A DNA stretch of 64,000 nucleotides from Aldehydirespirator sp965220645. Lineage in GTDB: Bacteria > Actinomycetota > Acidimicrobiia > Acidimicrobiales > Aldehydirespiratoraceae. Below the pieces are notes generated by a model that was given only the letters and a program-made list of their open reading frames with translations, searched no databases and was not told the DNA's origin. The stretch's first letter is position 1. Every line of letters begins with the position of its first letter. The stretch covers positions 3,286,001 through 3,350,000 of the forward strand of contig OZ244836.1 in the NCBI GenBank assembly GCA_965220645.1, given 5' to 3'. A program made the position numbers and the translations under genes. Shown here one piece after another: positions 10,102-18,487 of this stretch.

Positions 10102-10605
10102 GTGGAAGACCGAGCAAGCCCGCGCCTACTCGACGCAGAGCGCCGCATCCAGGCGCGCCTCGGCGACCGACGGCTGGACTTCGACTCGATGCTCGCCGTG
10201 TCCAACATCTACCGGGCCGCGACCGCGGTGCGCCGACGCGCCGAGCGTGGAGTGCTGTCGCAGTTCGGCCTGTCCTGGGGCGGCTTCACCACGCTGTGGG
10301 TGCTGTGGGTGTGGGGCGAGATGCGGACTGCGGACCTGGCGGAAGAATGCGACCTGTCCAAGGCGACACTCACCGGAGTGGTCAAGACTCTGGAGAAACG
10401 GGGATTCGTGGAACGCAGGCAGGTCGAGTCGGACCGCCGCCGGGTGACGGTCGCGCTCACCGACGCCGGCCTGGACACTATCGAGCGGCTCTTCCCCCGC
10501 TTCAACCTCTACGAAGGCGAGATGGTGAGCGAACTCACAACAGCCCAGAAGCAGGAACTGGCCGAGCTGCTGCGCCGGGTGATCGTCTCCGCCAGTAGGG
10601 AGTGA
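10102..10605 (+). CDS. MarR-family transcriptional regulator
   Basis: The 167-residue protein has the MarR winged helix. The recognition helix is around ECDLSKATLTGVVKTLEKRG and the wing is RRQVESDRRRVTVALTDAG. MarR proteins bind palindromes as dimers and often release them when aromatic ligands bind; HpaR, the repressor of homoprotocatechuate meta-cleavage genes, is of this kind. Here the gene diverges from an operon with HpaG-like and HpaE-like genes, which is the arrangement of hpaR in enterobacteria. I start at GTG 10102 so that the palindrome at 10069-10084 is outside the coding region; a TTG at 10072 in the same frame would place the operator inside the gene. HpaR-like function is inference. 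Confidence 0.85.
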   Translation: MEDRASPRLLDAERRIQARLGDRRLDFDSMLAVSNIYRAATAVRRRAERGVLSQFGLSWGGFTTLWVLWVWGEMRTADLAEECDLSKATLTGVVKTLEKRGFVERRQVESDRRRVTVALTDAGLDTIERLFPRFNLYEGEMVSELTTAQKQELAELLRRVIVSASRE

Positions 10606-10669
10606 GCGACCAGCAGGCGGCTCAGTGCCCCACCTGGGTGGAGATCATCGGTACGCCAGCGCGGCCATG

Positions 10670-11027
10670 TCAGGGCCCGATCATGTCGAAGGGGCCGAGA
10701 GCGACCGCGCCGCCGTCGAGGCGGAACGAGACACCGGTGGCGAAGCGGCCGGCCGCAGCCACCAGGTAGTGAACGAGGGCGGCGATCTCGTCGGGCTTAC
10801 CGGCCCGGCCCGCAATGTTGACTGACACTCCGGCCGCGGTCAGCTCACGGATGACATCCGCGGCCATGGGCGTGTCCACGATGCCCGGATCGACCTGCGT
10901 GACCCTGATCCCGTCGGCCCGCCGCGCCCGCACCGGCCAGCCGGGCGGCAATGGCCGCCCCGATCCCAGCTGACGCACCAGTGACGACGGCGCGTCTGCC
11001 GGTCAGGTCGAAAGCAGCATCAGGCAT
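10670..11027 (-). pseudogene. Short-chain dehydrogenase/reductase gene with large internal deletion
   Basis: Both ends of an SDR gene are preserved but in different frames, and the middle is gone. The first 35 codons read as a normal Rossmann start (LTGRRAVVTGASAGIGAAIA, the TGxxxGIG motif). The last 80 or so codons read as a normal SDR end (IRVTQVDPGIVDTPM, then FRLDGGAV) and run to a proper stop. An SDR is usually about 250 residues; only about 119 codons remain and the catalytic Ser and YxxxK segment is missing. TATCGT six bases before the ATG looks like a leaderless promoter. The gene is therefore non-functional as an SDR. Confidence 0.8.
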
Positions 11028-11057
11028 GGTGCCACGATAATCACCCGTGTGGAGCGC

Positions 11058-11086
11058 TTGATCGTTCGGGAGCTAACGAATAGGGT
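11058..11086 (+). promoter_or_regulatory. Promoter with MarR operator, copy 2
   Basis: A -35 TTGATC (11058-11063) and -10 TAGGGT (11081-11086) are 17 bases apart. The spacer contains CGTTCGGGAGCTAACG, related to the operator at 10069. The promoter matches the one at 18453-18481 in both hexamers, the spacing and most spacer bases. The -10 ends six bases before the GTG at 11093. Confidence 0.65.
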
Positions 11087-11092
11087 CCGGGC

Positions 11093-11212
11093 GTGGCCGA
11101 GCTCCGAGGGCGAATGCCCCCGCGGACCCACTACCGAAAGGTGTTCGCGATCGGCGACTCCGGGGGTCCACGGGCGATGGGCCGCACCGCGGAGCGGCAG
11201 TGCGGTCGGTGA
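11093..11212 (+). pseudogene. Remnant 5' end of an acetoacetate-decarboxylase-like gene, or leader ORF of the LuxR gene
   Basis: A 39-codon ORF begins with GTG six bases after the -10 at 11081. Its first residues (VAELRGRMPPRT) match the start of the intact gene at 18488 (MAELQGFMYPRT) at 8 of 11 positions after the start codon, and the promoters match too. After codon 12 similarity stops. The ORF ends at TGA 11210-11212, overlapping the luxR-like start by 13 bases. It is probably the surviving head of a second copy of the ring-cleavage operon. It now would be translated ahead of the LuxR gene, perhaps as a leader peptide. Confidence 0.6.
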
Positions 11213-11916
11213 CGGACGTCGCCCGTTTCGTCGGCTGCGTGGCCGCGGCCGCAACCTCGGCATCGCCGACCAGGGACCGCATCGACGCCATCATCGACGA
11301 GATCGGCCAAGTACTTCCGTTTGTCGGGATGTGCATCAACGCGGCCGCGGACTCGAACGGGCGGAGCGAGATCGTCTGCAGTCGCGGCTACCCCGACACG
11401 ATTCTAGCCTGGCTCGGAAGCAGGGACTTCCTGGCGGAATGGCGGGGGCTGAGGCCGTCCCCGCGGGGAACCCGGCTCAGGGACACATGGGACCTCGACC
11501 CGCTGCCCGCAACCGTCCGCGACTTCGTGGTGCCGCTCGGATTCGGCGGCGGTGTTTCCGTGCCGCTCCACACTGCAGCAGGCGAGGCTCTTGGGGGCAT
11601 GCACTTCTCGACCGAGTCCGCGGATGACATCACCGACCTGGCCCACGACGGCCTGTGCCTTATCGCGCCCACCATCAAGAACTTGGTCCGCTCGTTGCCT
11701 CCGCTCATCGATTGCGACCCTCTCAGCTCGCGCGAGGTCGAGGTCCTGGAACTCATTGCTCACGGTAAGTCCAACGCGGCCATAGCGACCGAGCTCTACA
11801 TCGCGCCACGAACGGCCGCGACCCACGTTGAGCACATACTGGCCAAGCTGGGAGCAGCCAATCGGGCCCAGGCCGCGGTGCTCGGCATGCAGCTCCAGTT
11901 GATCCCGACCAACTAG
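11200..11916 (+). CDS. LuxR-type regulator with GAF-like sensor region
   Basis: The 238-residue protein ends in a LuxR/NarL-type helix-turn-helix (about residues 174-226: LSSREVEVLELIAHGKSNAA, then IAPRTAATHVEHILAKLGA). The first 165 residues look like a GAF-type ligand-sensing domain, with no phosphorylatable receiver motif. The GTG at 11200 has GGAG five bases before it. It overlaps the short ORF upstream, so expression may depend on termination and reinitiation there. It is convergent, four bases apart, with the Liv ATPase gene. Target genes are unknown; the neighbouring transport operon is the obvious candidate. Confidence 0.82.
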   Translation: MRSVTDVARFVGCVAAAATSASPTRDRIDAIIDEIGQVLPFVGMCINAAADSNGRSEIVCSRGYPDTILAWLGSRDFLAEWRGLRPSPRGTRLRDTWDLDPLPATVRDFVVPLGFGGGVSVPLHTAAGEALGGMHFSTESADDITDLAHDGLCLIAPTIKNLVRSLPPLIDCDPLSSREVEVLELIAHGKSNAAIATELYIAPRTAATHVEHILAKLGAANRAQAAVLGMQLQLIPTN

Positions 11917-11920
11917 CCCC

Positions 11921-12640
11921 TCACTTGCCAGCCGAGTCAACGGCCGCATCCATGTAGGCGCGCTGCAGGGCCCCCGGATCCTCGCGCAGGACATCGGTGC
12001 GCTCGCTCAGGACGGCCTCCCCCCGTACCAGCACGCTCACGACGTCGGCGACGTCGAGGGCAACCGACGTGAACTGCTCCACGAGCAGCACCGCCGTGCC
12101 GGCTCGAGCCGCCTCCTTGACCACGCCGGTCAGGCGTCGCACGACCGTCGGGGCCAGACCGAGGGATATCTCGTCGATCAACAGGCACGACGGGCGGGCT
12201 ATGAGCGTTCGGGCCAGGACCAGCATCTGCTGCTCCCCTCCCGAGAGTTCCCGGGCCGGCGTGCTGGACCTCGCACGCAACTCGGGGAACATCTCGTAGG
12301 CAGGATCGGTGTCGCGGGCCGCGACTCGCAGGTTCTCCTCGACCGAGAGTTCGCTGAAGACGGCCCGACCCTGGCGCACGTGCCCGAGGCCGAGACGGTT
12401 GCGTCGCCGTCTCGACGCTCGTGTGATGTCGGAACCATGCAGTGCGACCGAGCCGCCCGAGGCCTTGACGACGCCCGAGACGGCCTCGAGCATCGACGTC
12501 TTCCCGGAACCGTTGGGACCCACGATCGCCATCACCTCGGAGGCGCCAATATCGAGCGTCACCCCGCGCACGGCGGGCGCGCCGCCCCGGACCACCACCA
12601 GGTCTCGCACAGCAAGGACCGGCCGCTTCGCGAGGCTCAC
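11921..12640 (-). CDS. Liv-type ABC transporter ATP-binding protein (LivF)
   Basis: The second LivF-like ATPase of the window has 239 residues. It carries Walker A (GPNGSGKT), signature LSGGEQQM and Walker B (CLLIDEISLGL). It overlaps the fused LivM-LivG gene by four bases (ATGA) and is the last gene of an operon of amidohydrolase, binding protein, LivH, LivMG and LivF. The operon thus encodes a complete importer. Confidence 0.92.
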   Translation of the reverse strand: MSLAKRPVLAVRDLVVVRGGAPAVRGVTLDIGASEVMAIVGPNGSGKTSMLEAVSGVVKASGGSVALHGSDITRASRRRRNRLGLGHVRQGRAVFSELSVEENLRVAARDTDPAYEMFPELRARSSTPARELSGGEQQMLVLARTLIARPSCLLIDEISLGLAPTVVRRLTGVVKEAARAGTAVLLVEQFTSVALDVADVVSVLVRGEAVLSERTDVLREDPGALQRAYMDAAVDSAGK

Positions 12641-14331
12641 GGAGACTCGCCCTCCACACCCAGGTAGGAAGCCATGACCCGCGGGGCGGCCAGCGTTCGC
12701 TGGGTCGGACCGGCGGCTATGACCGCGCCTCGGTCAAGAACAACGAGTGACGGGCAGACCTGCCGCACGAGCCGTAGGTCGTGTTCGATGAGCACTATGC
12801 CGACACCCCACTCGCTGGCGACGGTCCCCAGAGCTGATCCGAGACGGCTGGACTCACCATCCGTCAGGCCGGCCGCGGGCTCGTCGACGAGAGCCACCGA
12901 CGGAGCGGCGCTGAAGGCAGCCGCCAACTCCAGGCGACGTCGCTCGGCGTGGTCGAGTTCTGCGATCCGTGTCGCGGGGGCGGGCAGGTCGAAGAGCGCC
13001 AGCAGCCAGTCCCGATGCATGGCCGACGTGCGGTTGCGTCCGGCGATGGCAAGGAATTGACCCACCGCGAGATTCGTCGGCGTCCGCTCCCGCTGGAACG
13101 TGCGTGCCAGCCCCGACCTGACCCGGCGATGAACCGGCATCCCGATCAAGGGGTCGCCCCCCAAGCCCACCCATCCACCGCTGATCGGCACGTATCCCGC
13201 TACCGCATCAACGAAGGTCGACTTCCCGGCACCATTGGGTCCGATGAGCCCTACGATCTCGCCCGGCCCGATCTCCGCGGAGACCCGGTCGACAGCTCGC
13301 ACCGACCCGTAGTCGACGATCAGGTCCTCCACCACCAGAGCAGACCTGCGCACGGACGGCGGTCGGCGATAGCCAACATCTCGCCTAGCCGGTTCCTGCT
13401 TGACTCTCCGACGCCAGAACCTGGCAGGCAGAGCAAGCCACTGGCCGGCGATGCCGCTGGAGCCCTGGCTCAGCACCTGCGCCGCCCCGACGGCGAAGAT
13501 CATCGGGCCGACGTCCTGGGACCAGCCAAACACCCGCAGCAACTCGGGCATCCACGACGACAGGATCCCGGCCAGCGCGGCACCCAGCACGCTCGCTGAG
13601 CCGGCCATGACCGTCAGCGCGAACACGACCAGCGAGTCGAAGGGTTCGAGCTGGCGGGCCGACAGCCGCCCGATCTGGATGGCAAGCAGCCCTCCGGCTG
13701 TGCCCGCAGCGAAGGCACTGGCCGCGAAGGCGGTGAGCTTGGCGACGACCACAGAGTGTCCGGCGGCCGCGGTCGCCCGCTCCGATTGCCCGATGAGAGC
13801 CCACCTGATCCCGACCGACCTGCGCCGCAGCAGACGCAGGCCCAGTTCGAGCAGGACAGCAACGCCCAGTGCAAACCACAGGAAGCGCACCTCGGACAGC
13901 GCAACACCGGGACGGGGCACCGCGAAGTTCGTACGCGTGCCGGGAAAGCCGCGATTGAACACCGCTACTTGGATCGCGGCCGCGAATCCGAGAGTCACCA
14001 CCGCAAAGTCCACGCCGCGCAGGCGCAGAGCCGGAAGGCCCACCACCACCCCCACCGGAACGGCGGCGACACCACCCAGCAACAAGGCCATTTCGACGGG
14101 AATCCCGGTGTTGAGTGTGAGCCACCCGACCATCCAGCCCCCGACGCCGGCCAGGCTCATCTGACACAGCGACACCATCCGGGTGTCCGCGTAAAGGAAT
14201 CCGAGGGAGCGGGCGATGACTGCGGTGATGATCGCGCCGGTCGCGAGGAAGATGCGGAAGTCGCTCAAGTACGAGATCGCGACACCGGCCAGGATCGCGA
14301 CGGCCACGAAGCGGGCGTCAGCGCGCGTCAT
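12637..14331 (-). CDS. Fused Liv-type permease and ATPase (LivM-LivG)
   Basis: One 564-residue chain joins a LivM-type membrane permease (about residues 1-330, several hydrophobic segments) to a LivG-type ATPase (from about residue 345, SALVVEDLIVDYGSVRAVD). The ATPase has Walker A (GPNGAGKS) and Walker B (VALVDEPAAGL). The signature region reads LDHAERRRLELA, without the usual LSGGQ-like glycines. The ATG at 14331 was chosen because the upstream part of the frame lies inside livH and is arginine/serine-rich nonsense. It overlaps livH by 14 bases and livF by four. Confidence 0.9.
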   Translation of the reverse strand: MTRADARFVAVAILAGVAISYLSDFRIFLATGAIITAVIARSLGFLYADTRMVSLCQMSLAGVGGWMVGWLTLNTGIPVEMALLLGGVAAVPVGVVVGLPALRLRGVDFAVVTLGFAAAIQVAVFNRGFPGTRTNFAVPRPGVALSEVRFLWFALGVAVLLELGLRLLRRRSVGIRWALIGQSERATAAAGHSVVVAKLTAFAASAFAAGTAGGLLAIQIGRLSARQLEPFDSLVVFALTVMAGSASVLGAALAGILSSWMPELLRVFGWSQDVGPMIFAVGAAQVLSQGSSGIAGQWLALPARFWRRRVKQEPARRDVGYRRPPSVRRSALVVEDLIVDYGSVRAVDRVSAEIGPGEIVGLIGPNGAGKSTFVDAVAGYVPISGGWVGLGGDPLIGMPVHRRVRSGLARTFQRERTPTNLAVGQFLAIAGRNRTSAMHRDWLLALFDLPAPATRIAELDHAERRRLELAAAFSAAPSVALVDEPAAGLTDGESSRLGSALGTVASEWGVGIVLIEHDLRLVRQVCPSLVVLDRGAVIAAGPTQRTLAAPRVMASYLGVEGESP

Positions 14332-15175
14332 CCCACGCCTCCGCTCGGCGCTGCCACAGCAGCAGCCCCAGGATGAACAGGAACGGGATCGTTCCGCGGT
14401 AACGGCTGATGTCGGAGAACCGCCCGGAGTGGGTTTCCAGGAAGGCGATGACAAACCCCGTCCCGAGGGTGGTCCAGACCCGTGCGAACCGGCCGGCGAG
14501 GGCAGCGGCCAGGCCCGGCAGCAGCAGGAACACCAGCGGCGCGAAGGCGGCCGGCCTGCTGGGGCCAACGAGAATGGCACCAAGCGCCGCGATGGCCCCC
14601 GACACTCCCCACACGGCCACCGTCAACCCGCCGACCGGCACGCCGTCGATTTCGGCGGTAACGGAGTCCTCAGCCATGGCCCGCAGGCGGATGCCGACAC
14701 GGGTCCGGTTCATGACCAGGCTCGCGGCTGTGCCAACGGCCAGCGCAAGCAGGACGGCCATCATGGTGTCGTAAGTGACTCGCACGCCGGCAAGCTCCTC
14801 GTAGTGCCCCGGAAGGAAGGGCCGAGCCATCCGCGGCTTGTCGCCGAACACCCTGAAGCCGGCGGCCAGCAGTCCTAGCAGGACCGCGATGGTTACCGTG
14901 CTCCTTGTCAGTCGCTCACTGTCGCGGAACCACGACGCAAAGAGTGTCCCCATCACTGCGCCGATCGCGGCACCCATAGCCACGGCCACAGCCGCGGCCG
15001 CGACGATGGTCGTGCCGGTCTCGATCAAAGCGAGCATCGTGAAAGCGCCGAGCGCGCCGACTGTGGTTATGGCGAAGTTGAGGGTGCCCGTCATGCGGTA
15101 CACGAGCACAATGCACACCCCGAACAGCGCGTAGGCCGCGCCGGAACTCAGCGACGCTGCCAGCGAGCGGATCAT
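14318..15175 (-). CDS. Liv-type ABC transporter permease (LivH)
   Basis: The 285-residue inner-membrane permease has the LivH pattern: an N-terminal SLSSGAAYALFGVCIVLVYR with the family LNFA motif just after (TGTLNFAITTVG), and about eight hydrophobic segments. A cytoplasmic loop carries TRVGIRLRAMAED, the usual coupling region that contacts the ATPases. It pairs with the fused LivMG protein to form the channel. Substrate is not readable from the permease; the neighbouring amidohydrolase suggests an amide, cyclic ureide or amino-acid-like compound. Confidence 0.9.
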   Translation of the reverse strand: MIRSLAASLSSGAAYALFGVCIVLVYRMTGTLNFAITTVGALGAFTMLALIETGTTIVAAAAVAVAMGAAIGAVMGTLFASWFRDSERLTRSTVTIAVLLGLLAAGFRVFGDKPRMARPFLPGHYEELAGVRVTYDTMMAVLLALAVGTAASLVMNRTRVGIRLRAMAEDSVTAEIDGVPVGGLTVAVWGVSGAIAALGAILVGPSRPAAFAPLVFLLLPGLAAALAGRFARVWTTLGTGFVIAFLETHSGRFSDISRYRGTIPFLFILGLLLWQRRAEAWDDAR

Positions 15176-15211
15176 GGCCCGCTGGATTGAGTCCGGCCCG
15201 GAGGGCCGTCA

Positions 15212-16600
15212 TCATGGAACGACGATCCACTCCGGTGTCTTGACCACCCAGGCGCCGTCGACGAGTTCGACGAACTTTGCGGCACGATTCGAACCGTGGG
15301 ACGCACCCTCCCCGAACGCGTACGGGGTTCCGGTGAGGCCCGTGCTGACGGGCTCGAGCCCGAGCAGGGCCGCGGCCACCGACCCTCGGGTGATCTCGCC
15401 GTCGATCCCTTCCAAGACACTGACCATTATCGTCGCCGCCAGGTAGCCGCCCTCGGCGAAGGATGTCTGGGGCACGCCGGCCTCGTTCATCAGCACCCGC
15501 CAGTCGCTGAGCACCGCGCTATCGGTGTCGGTGAACGGCTCGAACTCCGACGCCAGCAACAGGCCGTTGCCGGTGGCGCCCAGCTGCTCGGCTACCGCCG
15601 CGGTGTATCCGGAGGTCAGGCCGATGATCTGCACGTCGAGCCCTTGGGCTTCGCGGATCTGCATCATCGCCACGTAGTGGAAGTCGTTGGCCTGCACCAC
15701 GGCCGCGTCGCAGCCGTTGCTCTCCAGCTCGAGCATGAACGGCGTCAGGTCTCCGTCGAAGATCAGGGTCGTGTCGCTGTACGCCAGTTGCTTGCCGGTG
15801 GCCGCGGTCCATTCTGCTATAGCCGCTTCGTATGCCGGCTGGAAGTCGGGGACGTTGAAGGCCCCGAAGCAGACGCTTGTGGCTCCGAGCTCCTCGCTCG
15901 CGTAGAACAGCGCCACCGCATCGGAGAAGAACGGGCCCGTGTTGACCGGCGAGATGTTCGAAGTGGCGAAACAGACCGGATCGATGCCGGTGCCCTGGAT
16001 GGCGTAGAGGCCGACCTCGGCGTAGAACCCGGCATTCACCGCGCACTCAAGCAGGCTCGCCGAGCCGACCATGGCCACGACACGCTCCTCGTGGGCGAGT
16101 CGCCGAGCAGCCTGCGCCGCCAGTGCCGGATCGAATCCGTCGTCCTCAACGATGTAGGTGATCATGCGCCCGCCGATCCCGCCGGCCGCGTTGACCCGGT
16201 CGAACACAGCCTGTGCGGCCGAGTGCGACTCCGGGAACGAGGCCGGTCCGGTGAGAGTTGAGATCGCTCCGAGCCGGATCGGTTCAGAGTTCGGAGCCGG
16301 GGCGGCTGCGTCATCCTCGTCTGCTGGCGCTTCGGTCGTCACGGGAGGATCCTCTCCTGACGTGGCCGGTTCGGTTTGCGCCGCAGCTTCCCCGCTGCCG
16401 TCGGCCGCACCGCCTTCATCGACCGCGGCGGGTTCATCGACAGCCGCGCTACTGTCCGGTTCCTCCTCGACGGCCGCCGGCGCGGGTTCGACCGTTGGCT
16501 CTTCATCCTGCTCGGCGTCGTCACCGCACCCGGATGCGAGCGTGACGAGGACGACGAGCGGGATTGCCAGACGCTTCAGTGGACTTGTTGTCTTGGGCAC
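15212..16600 (-). CDS. ABC transporter substrate-binding lipoprotein (Peripla_BP_6, branched-chain type)
   Basis: This 462-residue exported lipoprotein captures the substrate of the Liv system. The signal peptide ends at the lipobox LASGC (C25). Residues 26-105 are an acidic, Ala/Glu/Pro-rich tether. The rest is a two-lobed periplasmic-binding fold starting PIRLGAISTLTGPASF and containing NAAGGIGGRMI. GTG at 16600 has GGAGG seven bases upstream. It is the second gene of the operon, 33 bases after the amidohydrolase. Confidence 0.92.
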   Translation of the reverse strand: MPKTTSPLKRLAIPLVVLVTLASGCGDDAEQDEEPTVEPAPAAVEEEPDSSAAVDEPAAVDEGGAADGSGEAAAQTEPATSGEDPPVTTEAPADEDDAAAPAPNSEPIRLGAISTLTGPASFPESHSAAQAVFDRVNAAGGIGGRMITYIVEDDGFDPALAAQAARRLAHEERVVAMVGSASLLECAVNAGFYAEVGLYAIQGTGIDPVCFATSNISPVNTGPFFSDAVALFYASEELGATSVCFGAFNVPDFQPAYEAAIAEWTAATGKQLAYSDTTLIFDGDLTPFMLELESNGCDAAVVQANDFHYVAMMQIREAQGLDVQIIGLTSGYTAAVAEQLGATGNGLLLASEFEPFTDTDSAVLSDWRVLMNEAGVPQTSFAEGGYLAATIMVSVLEGIDGEITRGSVAAALLGLEPVSTGLTGTPYAFGEGASHGSNRAAKFVELVDGAWVVKTPEWIVVP

Positions 16601-16633
16601 TTGTATCCCTCCAGTGGCTTGTTCGGCGTTGGA

Positions 16634-18340
16634 TCAGGGTTTCGCGGCATTGGGGAATTCACCGAAGACCAGTTGTCCGTCCACCACGGTCGCGGCGATC
16701 GGGGTCTTGGCGATTTGGTGCTCGTCCGTACCGAGGAGTCGGCCGTCCAGGACGCAGTAGTCAGCGACCATTCCGGGGACGAGGGTCCCCTTCCAGCCCT
16801 CCGCCCGGTCCTGCCAGGCGCCGTCGATCGTGAAGGTCCGGATCGCCTCCAGGACCGTGATGCGCTCCTCGGGGCCGTGAACCTCTCCGGTGGCCTTGGA
16901 CTCGCGCAGGACCGCCGTCTCGACGCCCTGGCGCCAGTTCGGAAAAGTGATGGGCGCGTCCGAACTCGACGTCACCCGCACGCCCGCATCCAGCGCCGAC
17001 CGCATCGGCCACTGGTAGCCGGCCCGCTCCTTGCCGAGCATGTCTCGCATGAGGTCGGCGATGGTCCACTTGATGGCGGGCTGCATGCTGGCGCCGAACC
17101 CGTGGACCGCCAGCAGGTTCAGAGCTTCCGGGCTGGCAAGGTCGGCGTGGATCACATAGTGCCTGGGATCAGGCCGGGGACTGCGGTTCTGGGCTCGCAC
17201 CAAGGAGCGGCCGGTCGCGTCAACGGCGCGATCGCCGGTCACGTGAACACCGATCTGGTAGCCCGCGCGGTGGGCGAGCTCGATCATGGCTTCAAGGTCA
17301 GCGAGGCGCTCATCGTCGGTCTCGCCGGTGATCGTCAGACAGCCGCAGCCTCCTCCCGCATACTGCTGTGTCAACCAGGCCGTCTTGTTCGGCGGGACCC
17401 CGTCGGCGAAGAACTTGACGCCGGCGACACGGAACCAGCCGGGCTTCTCCGGTGGCGGCACGAACGAGCCGAGATGCGCGGTCACGTCACTGAGACTCGA
17501 CGTCGTGGGCGGGCTGAAGGCCAGCAGCACCGTGGTGCGGAGAGCGAAGTCCTCGCGGCCGGCCCGTTCGGCCAACCGCTGTAGGAGGCGCTCCCCGGCA
17601 GCGCCGCCCTCGAACGCGTTCCCGCCCGGGCCGAGCGCGGCGTCGGTGACCGACGTGATGCCCTCGGCGTGCACGATCTCGCGCACCGTGTCCAGGGCCT
17701 GATCCAGCTCGACATCGGTCAGGGGCGGCACGAGCCGGTCGACCATGGCGCTCGCCGCTTCGCGCAGCAGCCCGGAAGGCCGCCGGCTGTGGTCCCTGAC
17801 GATGACGCCGTCGCGGGGATCCGGGGTGTCCTCATGGATGCCGGCCAGTTCCAGCGCCCTGCTGTTGACCCAGAGCTGGTGTCCCGAGAAGTCCCGCAAC
17901 GCGACGGGAACATCGGAGCTGACCGCGTCGAGGTCGTCCCGGTTAGGGAGGCGTTCGGGGCTGGCGTCTTCGAGGTAGCCGACGTCCCAGCCGTTCCCCT
18001 TGACCCATCCGTTGACCGGACGGGCAGAACCGACCGCCTCGACAACGTCCGCGATGGACCTGACCGAAGGGAATCCGACATCCACCGCGAGCGGAGGACG
18101 CACCGCGCCGAAGTAGCCAATGTGCATGTGCGAGTCGTTGATGCCGGGCACGACAGTCCGCCCGTCCAGATCGACAACTTCGGTACACGGGCGGACCAGG
18201 GAGGAGACGTCCTCGTCGCGGCCTACTGCGCACACGCGGCTGCCGCGCACGGCTATTGCGTTGACGACCTGGTCGCCGCACGCGGTCACGATCTGCGCGT
18301 TCCGAAGAACCAGTTCGGGCGCGTCGGGATCGCGAGTCAT
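16634..18340 (-). CDS. Amidohydrolase, YtcJ-like (Amidohydro_3)
   Basis: This is a cytosolic metal-dependent hydrolase of 568 residues, typical of the YtcJ-type group. The metal motif HxH is H71 and H73 (NDSHMHIG). Further ligands are in GVHVTGDRAVD and VTSSSDAPI. It is the first gene of the Liv operon, so it probably hydrolyses the imported compound or a derivative. An 18-bp perfect palindrome lies 35 bases upstream of the ATG at 18340. A longer in-frame start at 18415 would run through that palindrome and was rejected. Confidence 0.88.
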   Translation of the reverse strand: MTRDPDAPELVLRNAQIVTACGDQVVNAIAVRGSRVCAVGRDEDVSSLVRPCTEVVDLDGRTVVPGINDSHMHIGYFGAVRPPLAVDVGFPSVRSIADVVEAVGSARPVNGWVKGNGWDVGYLEDASPERLPNRDDLDAVSSDVPVALRDFSGHQLWVNSRALELAGIHEDTPDPRDGVIVRDHSRRPSGLLREAASAMVDRLVPPLTDVELDQALDTVREIVHAEGITSVTDAALGPGGNAFEGGAAGERLLQRLAERAGREDFALRTTVLLAFSPPTTSSLSDVTAHLGSFVPPPEKPGWFRVAGVKFFADGVPPNKTAWLTQQYAGGGCGCLTITGETDDERLADLEAMIELAHRAGYQIGVHVTGDRAVDATGRSLVRAQNRSPRPDPRHYVIHADLASPEALNLLAVHGFGASMQPAIKWTIADLMRDMLGKERAGYQWPMRSALDAGVRVTSSSDAPITFPNWRQGVETAVLRESKATGEVHGPEERITVLEAIRTFTIDGAWQDRAEGWKGTLVPGMVADYCVLDGRLLGTDEHQIAKTPIAATVVDGQLVFGEFPNAAKP

Positions 18341-18374
18341 GAGGCGATTGAAGCAAACAGTCGAGTTCCCGCCT

Positions 18375-18392
18375 ATCGGCAGATCTGCCGAT
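18375..18392. promoter_or_regulatory. Perfect 18-bp palindrome, probable operator of the amidohydrolase-Liv operon
   Basis: ATCGGCAGATCTGCCGAT is a perfect palindrome without a loop, centred 43-44 bases upstream of the amidohydrolase start. It differs from the MarR-type operator 66 bases further on, so the two divergent operons have separate controls. The binding protein is unknown; TetR- or GntR-type dimers use sites of this form. Confidence 0.55.
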
Positions 18393-18452
18393 TTCTGGGT
18401 TGATCGCCTATGCATTCCGCGATATTCGTGGTCGCTGGTGCTTGAGCGCCGG

Positions 18453-18481
18453 TTGATCGTTCGGTGCCAAACGAATAGGGT
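18453..18481 (+). promoter_or_regulatory. Leaderless promoter with MarR operator, copy 3
   Basis: A -35 TTGATC (18453-18458) and -10 TAGGGT (18476-18481) are separated by 17 bases that hold CGTTCGGTGCCAAACG. The -10 ends six bases before the ATG at 18488, so the message should start at or next to the ATG. The operator would block RNA polymerase when occupied. Confidence 0.7.
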
Positions 18482-18487
18482 TTAGGC

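Noticed and set aside
18341..18415. Longer N-terminus for the amidohydrolase
   Set aside because: It would translate through the perfect palindrome and adds residues not typical for the family.
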